NCBI GenBank assembly: GCA_900546485.1 | Contig: URDK01000044.1 | Coordinates: forward strand, 1 to 20,361 | From: an uncultured Eubacteriales bacterium | GTDB taxonomy: Bacteria; Bacillota; Clostridia; Oscillospirales; Oscillospiraceae | Length of the DNA stretch: 20,361 nt | Direction of reading: 5' to 3' | Shown: one piece after another, positions 12,628 to 19,937 of the stretch | Position numbering within the stretch: position 1 is the first letter of the stretch | Layout: every line of letters begins with the position of its first letter | The notes under the pieces: model-generated | Databases searched by the model: none | The model's input: the letters and a program-made list of their open reading frames with translations, nothing else | What the model was told of the DNA's origin: nothing | Program-made: the position numbers and the translations under genes

Positions 12628-13776
12628 TCAGTATTCGTTGAAGCCGTATTCGTAGGGGATGGTGAGGTTCGCGCCGGTGAAGCTGCCCTCGAGCTTGGAG
12701 ATGGTGCGCTCATATTCCTCGCTGCCCTCGGCATAGGGCACGGGCTGGTAGTTGTTGCCGTCGACGACGCCGGAGGAGGCGCAGGGGATGAGCTTCACGT
12801 TCGTCACGGAGACGGAGCCGTCCGTGTCGCGCGTGACCTCCAGCTTGGCGATGACGGTGTCCTTGTCGCGCGGGTTGGTGTTGCCGCCGAAGGACCAGTT
12901 GCCCATGGAGTAGAATATGTAGTGGTCGTTGTAGACCTCGATGGGCTGAAGCGTGTGCGGGTGCGAGCCGTAGACCACGTCAGCGCCAGCGTCGATGGCG
13001 GCGTGGCCCTGCTCGAGCTGGAGCGCGTTCACGTCGTAGGAGCCCTCGTCGCCCCAGTGGAGGGCGGCGATGATGAACTCGGCCCCGGCCTCCTTGAGTG
13101 CGGCGATGCCCGCCTGTATCTGCGCGGTCTTGCCGAAGGAGACGGCGTAGACGCCTATCTTGAGGCCCGATTCCGTCTCGTAGATGCTGTACTCGTCGCG
13201 GCCCGCGTAGCCTATGCCGGCCTCGTCCAGCGTGGCCTTGGTGTCGGCATAGCCCTGCTCGCCGTAGTCCTCGACGTGGTTGTTGCCGAGCGTCACGAAC
13301 TCCACGCTGCCCAGCGTGAGGATGTCCACATAGGAGGGCGGGGCGCGGAAGGTGAAGTTCTTGTCGGCGGGCACGTCGTAGTCCGAGAGCACGCACTCGA
13401 AGTTCGCCATGGTGAAGTCGTCGTCCTCGAAATACTGTATGGTCTTTTCAAAGACGTAGCCGAGGTTGTCGGCGGTGACGACGTTCTGATAGGCGACGGA
13501 GGAATTGCGGTAATAGGGCACGGCGTCGGGCGTGATGTCGCCTATGAAACTGATGTTGAACACCTCTGGCTCGGCCTCGGGGCTGGGGGAGGCGGAGGGC
13601 GCAGCGCTCTCGCCGGGGGAGTCCGTGTCCTCGCCGTTTCCGGCGGACATGGAGGGCGGGCTGGTTGGCCCGTCCGTCTCGACTGCGGCGGCCTCGCCGA
13701 AGTGCAGGCTGCCGCCCATCAGCACGAAAAACGCGCAGAGCACGACCGCCAGCAGGGTTTTAAGCAGTTTGTTGAT
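12628..13776 (-). CDS. CapA-family metallophosphatase-like exported protein; start codon uncertain
   Basis: A CapA/PgsA-type protein (PGA_cap fold, related to metallophosphatases). Motifs in order are ISFIGDITPD, FTMANFECVLSD, TLGNNHVEDYGEQGYADT, AALHWGDEG, VVYGSHPHTLQPIEVYNDHY and IFYSMGNWSFGG, consistent with a dinuclear metal site. An acidic, Pro/Ser-rich linker of about 40 residues follows an N-terminal hydrophobic segment. Relatives take part in poly-gamma-glutamate or capsule synthesis, but no pgsBC partners are present here, so the role is open. The first usual start codon is GTG at 13743 (371 residues), which cuts the signal peptide. The frame upstream to the in-frame TGA reads INKLLKTLLAV, an ideal signal peptide start, so I place the start at an ATC (13776-13774) directly after the prfB stop codon. 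Confidence 0.82.
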   Translation of the reverse strand: MNKLLKTLLAVVLCAFFVLMGGSLHFGEAAAVETDGPTSPPSMSAGNGEDTDSPGESAAPSASPSPEAEPEVFNISFIGDITPDAVPYYRNSSVAYQNVVTADNLGYVFEKTIQYFEDDDFTMANFECVLSDYDVPADKNFTFRAPPSYVDILTLGSVEFVTLGNNHVEDYGEQGYADTKATLDEAGIGYAGRDEYSIYETESGLKIGVYAVSFGKTAQIQAGIAALKEAGAEFIIAALHWGDEGSYDVNALQLEQGHAAIDAGADVVYGSHPHTLQPIEVYNDHYIFYSMGNWSFGGNTNPRDKDTVIAKLEVTRDTDGSVSVTNVKLIPCASSGVVDGNNYQPVPYAEGSEEYERTISKLEGSFTGANLTIPYEYGFNEY

Positions 13777-13777
13777 A

Positions 13778-14884
13778 TCACTCGCCCGCTTTCATAGCAA
13801 GGTAGGCGTTGATGAAGCCGTCGATATCTCCGTCCATGACGGCGTTGATGTTGCCGTTTTCAAAGCCCGTCCTCGCGTCCTTGGCGAGGGTGTAGGGCAT
13901 GAAGACATAGGAGCGGATGGCGCTGCCGAAGTCTATCTTCATCTGGACGCCCTTGATGTCGCTTATCTTCTCGAGGTGCTCGCGTTCCTTGATCTCGGCC
14001 AGCTTGGCGCGGAGCATCTCGCGGCAGTTCTCGAGGTTCTGGAAGTGGCTGCGCTCGACCTGGCTGGAGACGACGATGCCGGTGGGTATGTGCGTGAGAC
14101 GGACGGCGGAGGAGGTCTTGTTGACCTTCTGACCGCCCGCGCCGGAGGAGCGGAACACGTCCATCTTGATGTCCTCGTCGCGGAGCTCTATGTCGCCGGT
14201 GTCGGTTATCTCGGGCATGACCTCGACGGCGGCGAAGCTGGTCTGGCGGCGGCCGGAGGCGTCGAAGGGGGAGATGCGCACGAGACGGTGTACGCCGTGC
14301 TCGCTCTTGAGATAGCCGTAGGCGTTCTCGCCCTCAATCTTGATGGTGGCGGACTTGATGCCCGCCTCCTCGCCGTCCTGCCAGTCCATGAGCGTGTAGG
14401 TGTAGCCGTGGCGCTCGGCCCAGCGGGTGTACATGCGGTAGAGCATCTGGGCCCAGTCCTGGGCCTCGGTGCCGCCAGCGCCGGGGTGGATGGAGAGTAT
14501 GACGTTGTTCGCGTCGTACTCGCCGGAGAGCAGGGTGGAGAGGCGCATGGCCTCGAGGTCGCCCTCAAGCTTGGCGTAGTCCGACTCCAGCTCGGCGAGC
14601 ATGGAGTCGTCGTTCTCCTCGAGCGCCATCTCGCAGATGACCATGAGGTCGTCCCAGGTGGAGCAGAGCTTCTCGTACTTCTCACACTTCTGCTGGAGCT
14701 GTTTCATGCGCTTTTGCACCTTCTGGCTTCGGTCGAGGTCGTTCCAGAAGCCGTCCTTCGCGCTCTCGGCCTCGAGCTCGGCGATCTCGCTCTTCGCGTC
14801 CCCAAGCTTGAGCGCCGCGCCCAGCCCATCCAGCGTGGGGCGGATGTTGTTCAGTTTTACCTTATATTCCTCAAATTCAAGCAT
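13778..14884 (-). CDS. prfB: Peptide chain release factor 2
   Basis: A 368-residue class I release factor recognising UGA and UAA. The coiled N-terminal domain (1-110) is followed by the SPF anticodon-like tripeptide in RISPFDASGRRQTSFA and the GGQ motif in RSSGAGGQKVNKTSSAVRL that triggers peptidyl-tRNA hydrolysis. The SPF (not PxT) tripeptide identifies RF2 rather than RF1. The reading frame is continuous. Where many bacteria have the programmed frameshift CTT TGA C, this gene reads CTT GGG GAC. The ATG at 14882-14884 is used because an upstream ATG at 14929 lies within the promoter; the ribosome site is weak (GAAGAT). It heads the minus-strand operon with capA and the folate genes. Confidence 0.97.
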   Translation of the reverse strand: MLEFEEYKVKLNNIRPTLDGLGAALKLGDAKSEIAELEAESAKDGFWNDLDRSQKVQKRMKQLQQKCEKYEKLCSTWDDLMVICEMALEENDDSMLAELESDYAKLEGDLEAMRLSTLLSGEYDANNVILSIHPGAGGTEAQDWAQMLYRMYTRWAERHGYTYTLMDWQDGEEAGIKSATIKIEGENAYGYLKSEHGVHRLVRISPFDASGRRQTSFAAVEVMPEITDTGDIELRDEDIKMDVFRSSGAGGQKVNKTSSAVRLTHIPTGIVVSSQVERSHFQNLENCREMLRAKLAEIKEREHLEKISDIKGVQMKIDFGSAIRSYVFMPYTLAKDARTGFENGNINAVMDGDIDGFINAYLAMKAGE

Positions 14885-14918
14885 ATCTTCAACCGCTTTC
14901 CAAAAAATTAGCCCTACT

Positions 14919-14947
14919 ATTATATCCAATACTTCACCTCTTGTAAA
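14919..14947 (-). promoter_or_regulatory. Predicted promoter of prfB and the downstream operon
   Basis: On the minus strand TTTACA (14947-14942), exactly 17 bases, then a perfect TATAAT (14924-14919). The transcript would start near 14912, about 28 bases before the prfB ATG. Confidence 0.75.
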
Positions 14948-15016
14948 TACGAAACTTTCCGGCCGGCACTCTGCCCGGACGCTGGGGCGGAAAGGCGGCG
15001 ACGGACCGGATCACTG

Positions 15017-15045
15017 TTTACAGCTTATGCAATTTATGGTATAGT
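15017..15045 (+). promoter_or_regulatory. Predicted promoter of the single-pass membrane protein gene
   Basis: TTTACA (15017-15022), 17 bases, then TATAGT (15040-15045), each one base from consensus. It diverges from the prfB promoter, with about 70 bases between the two -35 elements. Confidence 0.6.
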
Positions 15046-15086
15046 AAAAGCGTATCAAACCCAGAAAAATGACGGAGAAAGGTCGG

Positions 15087-15719
15087 GTGACCGCTCCTGT
15101 GAAACTGACAAAAAGAGCCAGAATTATCACCGCGCCCGTGCTTGTCCTCGTGCTTGCGCTCGCGGTGTTCGCCGCGCATCAGCTCCGGCGGGAGCTGACG
15201 GCGTGCTTTGAATGGCCGGATGTCGAGCTGCTGGTAGAGGACGAGCCGCAGCCGGACTATGCGTATTCTGAATTCTACGGCGGGGACAGGCCCTTTGTGA
15301 ACATCTGCACCGGCGCCGACCTGCTTTTCCGCGACAAGCGCGGGACAGACTACTACTACGTCCCCTCGCTGGAATATATCGGCATGCTCTTTATGCCGGA
15401 ATACGCACATTGCGTCATCCGCGCCCCGTCGGACACGGAGTATCTCTCCATATCCTGCTCCCAGGGCGGGCTGAACAAGGGCCCCCGAAGCGTCTCTGTC
15501 TACCGCCTTTCGCTCGAAACCGCGGAGAAGCTGCCGCAGCATCCCTGGGACGACGGCACGACGCTGCTGCCTCCGGCAGCGTACGGGACGGAGGTCCCGC
15601 TCGAGAAGCACGGCGGGAGTTACCGCATTTATGAGCCGGAGCTGGACTGCGTATATGTCTGCCGAAGCGTCTGGGACAACGGCGTGGCAGAGCACGCCTG
15701 GCTGGTGACAGAGGAATAG
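15087..15719 (+). CDS. Single-pass membrane protein of unknown function
   Basis: About 210 residues: a short basic start (KLTKRARI), one transmembrane segment (roughly TAPVLVLVLALAVFAAH) and an acidic, tyrosine-rich domain of about 170 residues expected outside the cell. I recognise no family. The domain contains four cysteines after the membrane span in addition to one near it, with repeated short beta-like stretches (YYYVPSLEYIGMLF, RIYEPELDCVYVCRS). GTG at 15087 is preferred because GGAGAAAGG precedes it; an ATG at 15069 (216 residues) has no ribosome site. It has its own promoter and terminator and is therefore monocistronic. Base composition matches the neighbours, so recent transfer is not indicated. 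Confidence 0.75.
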   Translation: MTAPVKLTKRARIITAPVLVLVLALAVFAAHQLRRELTACFEWPDVELLVEDEPQPDYAYSEFYGGDRPFVNICTGADLLFRDKRGTDYYYVPSLEYIGMLFMPEYAHCVIRAPSDTEYLSISCSQGGLNKGPRSVSVYRLSLETAEKLPQHPWDDGTTLLPPAAYGTEVPLEKHGGSYRIYEPELDCVYVCRSVWDNGVAEHAWLVTEE

Positions 15720-15784
15720 CGCGCATCGCGTCATCGCCGCCCAATGGAGGCCGGCGGGATGGCTGTGAGCATACAACAACAAAA

Positions 15785-15834
15785 CAAAAAAGCAGACCGG
15801 ACGGCCCTTTTCGGGCTGCCCGGTCTGCTTTTTC
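15785..15834. terminator. Bidirectional-type terminator upstream of prs
   Basis: AGCAGACCGG (15791-15800) pairs with CCGGTCTGCT (15820-15829). Inside it CGGCCC pairs with GGGCTG around a short loop. An A-run precedes it and a T-run follows. It ends the transcript of the membrane protein gene 65 or more bases past its stop codon. Confidence 0.93.
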
Positions 15835-15907
15835 CCTGTCGCGTTTCAGGAAAATACAGGCTGGGCGCGAAAAAACTTCTTTTACCATCTATGAATTTGG
15901 AGAAGCA

Positions 15908-15918
15908 TTTGGTATAAT
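15908..15918 (+). promoter_or_regulatory. Extended -10 promoter of prs
   Basis: TTTGGTATAAT contains a perfect TATAAT (15913-15918) preceded by TGG, an extended -10. No good -35 is seen at 16-18 bases. An upstream ATG at 15917 lies in the -10 itself, so it cannot be the start of prs. Confidence 0.5.
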
Positions 15919-15961
15919 GTCAGCGGAGAGGGCCACCGGGCCCATCACTAGAGAGAGGACG

Positions 15962-16930
15962 ATGAATTTGATCTCACACGGCAAAGAGGTAAAGGTATTC
16001 GCGGGCAACTCCAACCTTCCGCTCGCGCAGGCCATATGCGACAGGCTGAGCAAGAAGCTCGGCGACTGCAAGGTTTCCGCATTCGCTGACGGGGAAGTCT
16101 CGCTCGAGCTCAGGGAGCCCGTGCGCGGCGCGGACGCGTTTATAGTCCAGTCCACCTGCAAGCCCGTCAACGACAGTCTCATGGAGCTGCTGGTCATGAT
16201 AGACGCCATGAGGCGCGCCTCCGCGGGGCGCATAACCGCCGTCATCCCGTACTTCGGCTACGCCAGGCAGGACCGTAAGGCCAAGAGCCGCGACCCCATC
16301 TCGGCCAAGCTCGTCGCCAACCTCATCACCGAGGCCGGCGCGGACCGCGTCCTCACCATGGACCTCCACGCCGCCCAGATACAGGGCTTTTTCGACATCC
16401 CCGTGGACAACCTCTTCGGAGCGCCCATACTCGGCAACTACTACCTCAAGCAGTGCGGCCGCGGCAATGAGGACTTCATGGTCGTCTCGCCTGACGTCGG
16501 CAGCGTGGCCCGTGCCCGCGCCTTCGCGCAGAAGCTGGACATGCCCCTTGCCATTGTCGACAAGCGCCGCCAGAAGGCAAATTCCTCCGAGGTCATGAAT
16601 ATAATAGGCGACGTGCGCGGCAAGAACGTCATTCTGCTCGACGACATGGTCGACACCGCCGGCAGCCTCTGCCACGCGGCGGACGCCCTCGTCGAAATAG
16701 GCGGAGCGAAGGAGATATACGCCTGCGCTTCCCACGGCGTGCTCTCCGGCCCCGCGCTCGACAGGATAGAGAAGAGCCCCATAAAGGAGCTCGTGCTGCT
16801 CGACACCATCCCCTATCCCAAGGACAAGCCCGAGTGCGGCAAGATACGCTATCTCTCCGTCGCGCCCATCTTCGCCGAGGCGATAGAGCGCATATACGAG
16901 GAAGTCTCCATCTCCTCGCTCTTCGACTGA
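15962..16930 (+). CDS. prs: Ribose-phosphate pyrophosphokinase (PRPP synthetase)
   Basis: A 322-residue class I enzyme that transfers pyrophosphate from ATP to ribose 5-phosphate, supplying PRPP for nucleotide, histidine and NAD synthesis. Key motifs are VKVFAGNSNLPLAQAI, FADGEVSLELREPVRG, IPYFGYARQDRKAKSRDPIS (flexible loop and ATP site), TMDLHAAQIQGFFDIPVDNL, VVSPDVGSVARA, VDKRRQK and the PRPP loop VILLDDMVDTAGSL. The ATG at 15962 follows GAGAGAGGACG. It is followed after one base by pth, so the two are likely cotranscribed and translationally coupled. The usual neighbour glmU is absent. Confidence 0.97.
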   Translation: MNLISHGKEVKVFAGNSNLPLAQAICDRLSKKLGDCKVSAFADGEVSLELREPVRGADAFIVQSTCKPVNDSLMELLVMIDAMRRASAGRITAVIPYFGYARQDRKAKSRDPISAKLVANLITEAGADRVLTMDLHAAQIQGFFDIPVDNLFGAPILGNYYLKQCGRGNEDFMVVSPDVGSVARARAFAQKLDMPLAIVDKRRQKANSSEVMNIIGDVRGKNVILLDDMVDTAGSLCHAADALVEIGGAKEIYACASHGVLSGPALDRIEKSPIKELVLLDTIPYPKDKPECGKIRYLSVAPIFAEAIERIYEEVSISSLFD

Positions 16931-16931
16931 T

Positions 16932-17528
16932 ATGCTGTTCGGAGCCAGGGGCGGCGCGGAGTGGCTGTTCGTATTTCTGGGCAACCCCGGGCCGAAGTAT
17001 GCCGGGACGCGGCACAACGCGGGCTTCATGGTCGGAGAGGCGCTCTCCAAGCGCCTGGGCGTGAAGATAAACCGCGCGAGGTGGCGTGCGCTGACCGCCA
17101 CGGCGGATGTGGGCGGGCACAAGGTGCTGCTCATGCTGCCGCAGACGCTGATGAACCTCTCGGGCGAGGCCGTGGGCCCCGCGGCGAAGTTCTACAAGAT
17201 ACCGCCGGAGCGGGTGCTGGTGTTCTCGGACGAGATGGCCCTGCCTCCGGGCTCGCTGCGCATCCGGGAGGGCGGAAGCGCAGGCGGGCACAACGGCCTC
17301 AAGAGCATCATCGCCGCGCTGGGGACGGATAAGTTCCCGCGCATGAGGCTGGGCGTGGGCGAGCCGCCCCACCCGGATTACGACACGGCGGACTGGGTGC
17401 TCGGCAGCCCGAAGGGGAAGGACGCCGAGCTCCTTGCAGACGCCGTATCGCGCGCCGCGGAGGCCGCGGAGTGCTATGTGACCGAGGGCCCGGAACGGGC
17501 CATGAGCAAATATAACCGCAAAGCCTAG
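16932..17528 (+). CDS. pth: Peptidyl-tRNA hydrolase
   Basis: A 198-residue cytoplasmic enzyme that cleaves peptidyl-tRNAs dropped from ribosomes and recycles the tRNA. Family motifs are present: FLGNPGPKYAGTRHNAGF with the catalytic histidine, MLPQTLMNLSGEAV with the substrate-binding asparagine, GSAGGHNGLKSII, and FPRMRLGVGEPP. The usual DDLDLP region reads SDEMALPPG, keeping the catalytic aspartate but losing the second acidic residue. The ATG lies 1 base after the prs stop codon. The prs-pth order is common in Firmicutes; the mfd gene that often follows is not found here. Confidence 0.96.
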   Translation: MLFGARGGAEWLFVFLGNPGPKYAGTRHNAGFMVGEALSKRLGVKINRARWRALTATADVGGHKVLLMLPQTLMNLSGEAVGPAAKFYKIPPERVLVFSDEMALPPGSLRIREGGSAGGHNGLKSIIAALGTDKFPRMRLGVGEPPHPDYDTADWVLGSPKGKDAELLADAVSRAAEAAECYVTEGPERAMSKYNRKA

Positions 17529-17542
17529 CAATATACAGGCAT

Positions 17543-17566
17543 CGCCCGGGGGTACGCTCCCGGGCG
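17543..17566 (+). other. GC hairpin with TACG tetraloop before glgC
   Basis: CGCCCGGG (17543-17550) pairs with CCCGGGCG (17559-17566). A G-T and a G-C pair extend it to a TACG loop (17553-17556), giving about 10 bp. There is no T-tract, so termination is unlikely. It lies in the 64-base gap between pth and glgC, 15 bases before the glgC ribosome site, and may stabilise or separate the glg part of the transcript. Confidence 0.6.
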
Positions 17567-17592
17567 GCGCCAAAACGTCAGGGGGGAAATGT

Positions 17593-18804
17593 GTGAACAG
17601 AAAATGCATTGCGATGCTCCTCGCGGGCGGGCAGGGCTCGAGGCTCTACGCGCTCACGAAGGACGTGGCAAAACCCAGCGTTCCCTTTGGCGGGAAGTAC
17701 CGCATAATAGACTTCCCGCTGTCCAACTGCGCAAACTCCGGTATCGACGTGGTCGGCGTGCTCACACAGTACAGACCGCTCCAGCTCAACAGCTACATAG
17801 GCAGCGGTCAGGCCTACGACCTCGACAGCTCCGACGGCGGCGTGTTCATCCTGCCGCCCTATCAGAGCGCGGGCGAGAAGGGCTCCTGGTTCTCCGGCAC
17901 CGCCAACGCCATCTATCAGAACATAGGCTTCATCGAGAACTATGACCCGGAAAACGTGCTCATACTCTCCGGTGACCACATCTATAAGATGGACTACTCC
18001 GACATGCTGCGCGAGCACGTGGAGCACGGCGCGGACTGCACGATAGCGGTCATCCAGGTCTCGATGGAGGAGGCCTCCCGCTTCGGCATCCTCTCCACGG
18101 GCGAGGACGGCTTCATAAACGAGTTCGAGGAGAAGCCGAAGCAGCCCAAGAGCGACCTCGCCAGCATGGGCATCTACATCTTCAACTGGAAGAAGCTCAG
18201 GCAGTACCTCATCGAGGACGAGGCCGACCCCAACTCGAGCAAGGACTTCGGCAAGAACATCATCCCCAAGATGCTCGCCGACGGGCAGAAGATGTGGCCC
18301 TACCGCTTCCAGGGCTACTGGCGCGACGTGGGCACCATCGTCAGCCTCTGGGACGCGAACATGGATATGCTCTCGCCCAAGCTCATAGACCTCTACAACC
18401 CCGACTGGCCCATCCGCTCCAAGAGCCCGACCAAGCCGCCGCACTACGCGGGGCCGGACTCTAAGATAATCCACTCCATAGTCACCGAGGGCTGCGAGAT
18501 AGAGGGCCGCGTGGAGAACAGCGTGCTCTCGAGCTCGGTGCGCGTGGGCAAGGGCGCGAACGTGGTTTACAGCATCCTCATGCCCGGCGCCGTCGTTGAG
18601 GACGGGGCCGAGGTCATGTACGCCATCATCGGCGAGAACACCAAGGTCCGCGCGGGCGCCAAGGTCGGCACGGAGCCGGACGGCTCCGAGAGCTGGAACG
18701 TCGCGACCTGCGGCCCCGGCATCGAGATAGGTGCCGGCGCGGTGATAAAGGCGGGGGCCATGATCTATGACAGCGTGCCCGCCGGGGAAGGAGGCGGAGA
18801 CTGA
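17593..18804 (+). CDS. glgC: Glucose-1-phosphate adenylyltransferase, catalytic subunit
   Basis: A 403-residue ADP-glucose pyrophosphorylase, the committed step of glycogen synthesis. The N-terminal nucleotidyltransferase domain (about 5-270) has the intact pyrophosphorylase loop LLAGGQGSRLYALT, KPSVPFGGKYRIIDFPLSNC, WFSGTANAIYQN, LSGDHIYKMDY with the catalytic aspartate, EFEEKPKQP with the glucose 1-phosphate lysine, and GYWRDVGTI. The C-terminal part (about 290-395) is a left-handed beta-helix with hexapeptide repeats. The start is GTG at 17593, with GGGGGGAAATGT before it. The stop codon overlaps the glgD ATG as TGATG, so the two subunits are translationally coupled. Confidence 0.96.
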   Translation: MNRKCIAMLLAGGQGSRLYALTKDVAKPSVPFGGKYRIIDFPLSNCANSGIDVVGVLTQYRPLQLNSYIGSGQAYDLDSSDGGVFILPPYQSAGEKGSWFSGTANAIYQNIGFIENYDPENVLILSGDHIYKMDYSDMLREHVEHGADCTIAVIQVSMEEASRFGILSTGEDGFINEFEEKPKQPKSDLASMGIYIFNWKKLRQYLIEDEADPNSSKDFGKNIIPKMLADGQKMWPYRFQGYWRDVGTIVSLWDANMDMLSPKLIDLYNPDWPIRSKSPTKPPHYAGPDSKIIHSIVTEGCEIEGRVENSVLSSSVRVGKGANVVYSILMPGAVVEDGAEVMYAIIGENTKVRAGAKVGTEPDGSESWNVATCGPGIEIGAGAVIKAGAMIYDSVPAGEGGGD

Positions 18805-19916
18805 TGGTCAATCTTCACGGACTGATTCTTGCGGACCGCACTGAGACCGGACTCAACGAGCTGGTCGCGTGCCGCACCTCGGCGTCGCTGCCCTTTGCGG
18901 GACGCTATAGGCTCATAGACTTTGCGCTCTCCTCTCTGCAGAACGCCGGCGTGCACGACGTGGGCGTCATCATGCAGCAGGACTACCAGTCGCTGCTCGA
19001 CCACATCGGCAGCGGCAAGGAGTGGGACATGAGCCGCAAGCGCGGCGGACTGCGCCTTCTGCCTCCCTTCGGCCGCCAGAGCGCGGGCAAGGGGGACTAT
19101 GTCAGTGTCATCGACGCGCTGCTCGCCGTCGAGGGCTACATAAGGGACATCAAGCAGGACTATATCTACCTCGTCCGCGGCAGCCTGGCCGTGAACCTCG
19201 ACCTGGGCGCCGTGATGCATGCGCATGTGAAGTCCGGCGCGGACGTGACGGCGGTCTGCACGCCGAATACGCCCGAAGGGACGCACCATCGCTTTGTTAC
19301 TGACGAAAACGGCCGCGCCACGCAGCTCCTTTTCCGCCGCAGCGGCCCGGGACCGGGTTACGCGGCGCTTGAGGCGTATATAATGTCAAGGGATACGCTG
19401 CTCGACCTGCTCGAGCGCTGCGACAGCGCGATGAACCGCCGCTTCCACCGCGACGGCCTCGGCGGGCTCATGGAGGCCGGCGGGACCATCAACGTCTACA
19501 TGCATGAGGGCTACGCCGTCAACATCGCGGACGTGAACGGCTACTACAAGGCCAGCATGGATATGCTCGAGGCCAAGAACCGGCGCGAGCTCTTCCCCGA
19601 GGACCGGCCCGTGCGCACCAAGGGCCGCGCGGACGTCTCCACCTATTACGGCGACGGCGCGCTGGTGAAAAACTGCCTGGTGGCGGACGGCTGCTTCATC
19701 GAGGGCGAGATCGAAAACTGCGTCATCTTCCGCGGCGTGCGCGTTGGCCATGGCGCGGTGCTGAAAAACTGCATCATCATGCAGGACACCGTCATCGGCC
19801 CGGACGCGACGCTGAGCTACATCATCTCCGACAAGGACGTGACGGTCGACGGCGGCGTGACGCTGGCGGGCAGCCCCAGGCTGCCGCTGGTTGTTCCCAA
19901 GGGGAGCAAAATCTAA
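18804..19916 (+). CDS. glgD: Glucose-1-phosphate adenylyltransferase, GlgD regulatory subunit
   Basis: A 370-residue paralogue of GlgC found in Firmicutes. The fold is kept (PFAGRYRLIDFALSSLQNAG, LDHIGSGKEWDMSRKRGGLR, VNGYYKASMDML, and hexapeptide repeats after about residue 275), but catalytic motifs are lost. LILADRTETGLNELV replaces the GGxGxRL loop, VRGSLAVNLDLG replaces SGDHIYKMDY, and there is no EEKP. In studied species GlgD is inactive alone and raises GlgC activity in a heterotetramer. AAGGAGGCGGAGACTG provides the ribosome site inside the end of glgC. The glgP gene follows after 21 bases. Confidence 0.95.
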   Translation: MVNLHGLILADRTETGLNELVACRTSASLPFAGRYRLIDFALSSLQNAGVHDVGVIMQQDYQSLLDHIGSGKEWDMSRKRGGLRLLPPFGRQSAGKGDYVSVIDALLAVEGYIRDIKQDYIYLVRGSLAVNLDLGAVMHAHVKSGADVTAVCTPNTPEGTHHRFVTDENGRATQLLFRRSGPGPGYAALEAYIMSRDTLLDLLERCDSAMNRRFHRDGLGGLMEAGGTINVYMHEGYAVNIADVNGYYKASMDMLEAKNRRELFPEDRPVRTKGRADVSTYYGDGALVKNCLVADGCFIEGEIENCVIFRGVRVGHGAVLKNCIIMQDTVIGPDATLSYIISDKDVTVDGGVTLAGSPRLPLVVPKGSKI

Positions 19917-19937
19917 GTAAGACGGACAGGAGAACCT

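Noticed and set aside
12052..13797. Plus-strand open frame of 581 codons opposite folE and the capA-like gene.
   Set aside because: Its composition (Val-, Gly-, Leu- and His-rich) is typical of antisense of GC-rich coding DNA. The minus strand carries the recognisable genes.
13532..14911. Plus-strand open frame of 459 codons opposite prfB.
   Set aside because: It is antisense to release factor 2, which has its GGQ and SPF motifs intact. The frame has no recognisable domain.
15974..17134. Minus-strand open frame opposite prs and the start of pth.
   Set aside because: Shadow of prs; it crosses the boundary between two well-supported genes.
18804..19916. glgD read as a degraded duplicate of glgC.
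   Set aside because: Loss of catalytic motifs is normal for GlgD. The frame is intact and coupled to glgC as in other Firmicutes.
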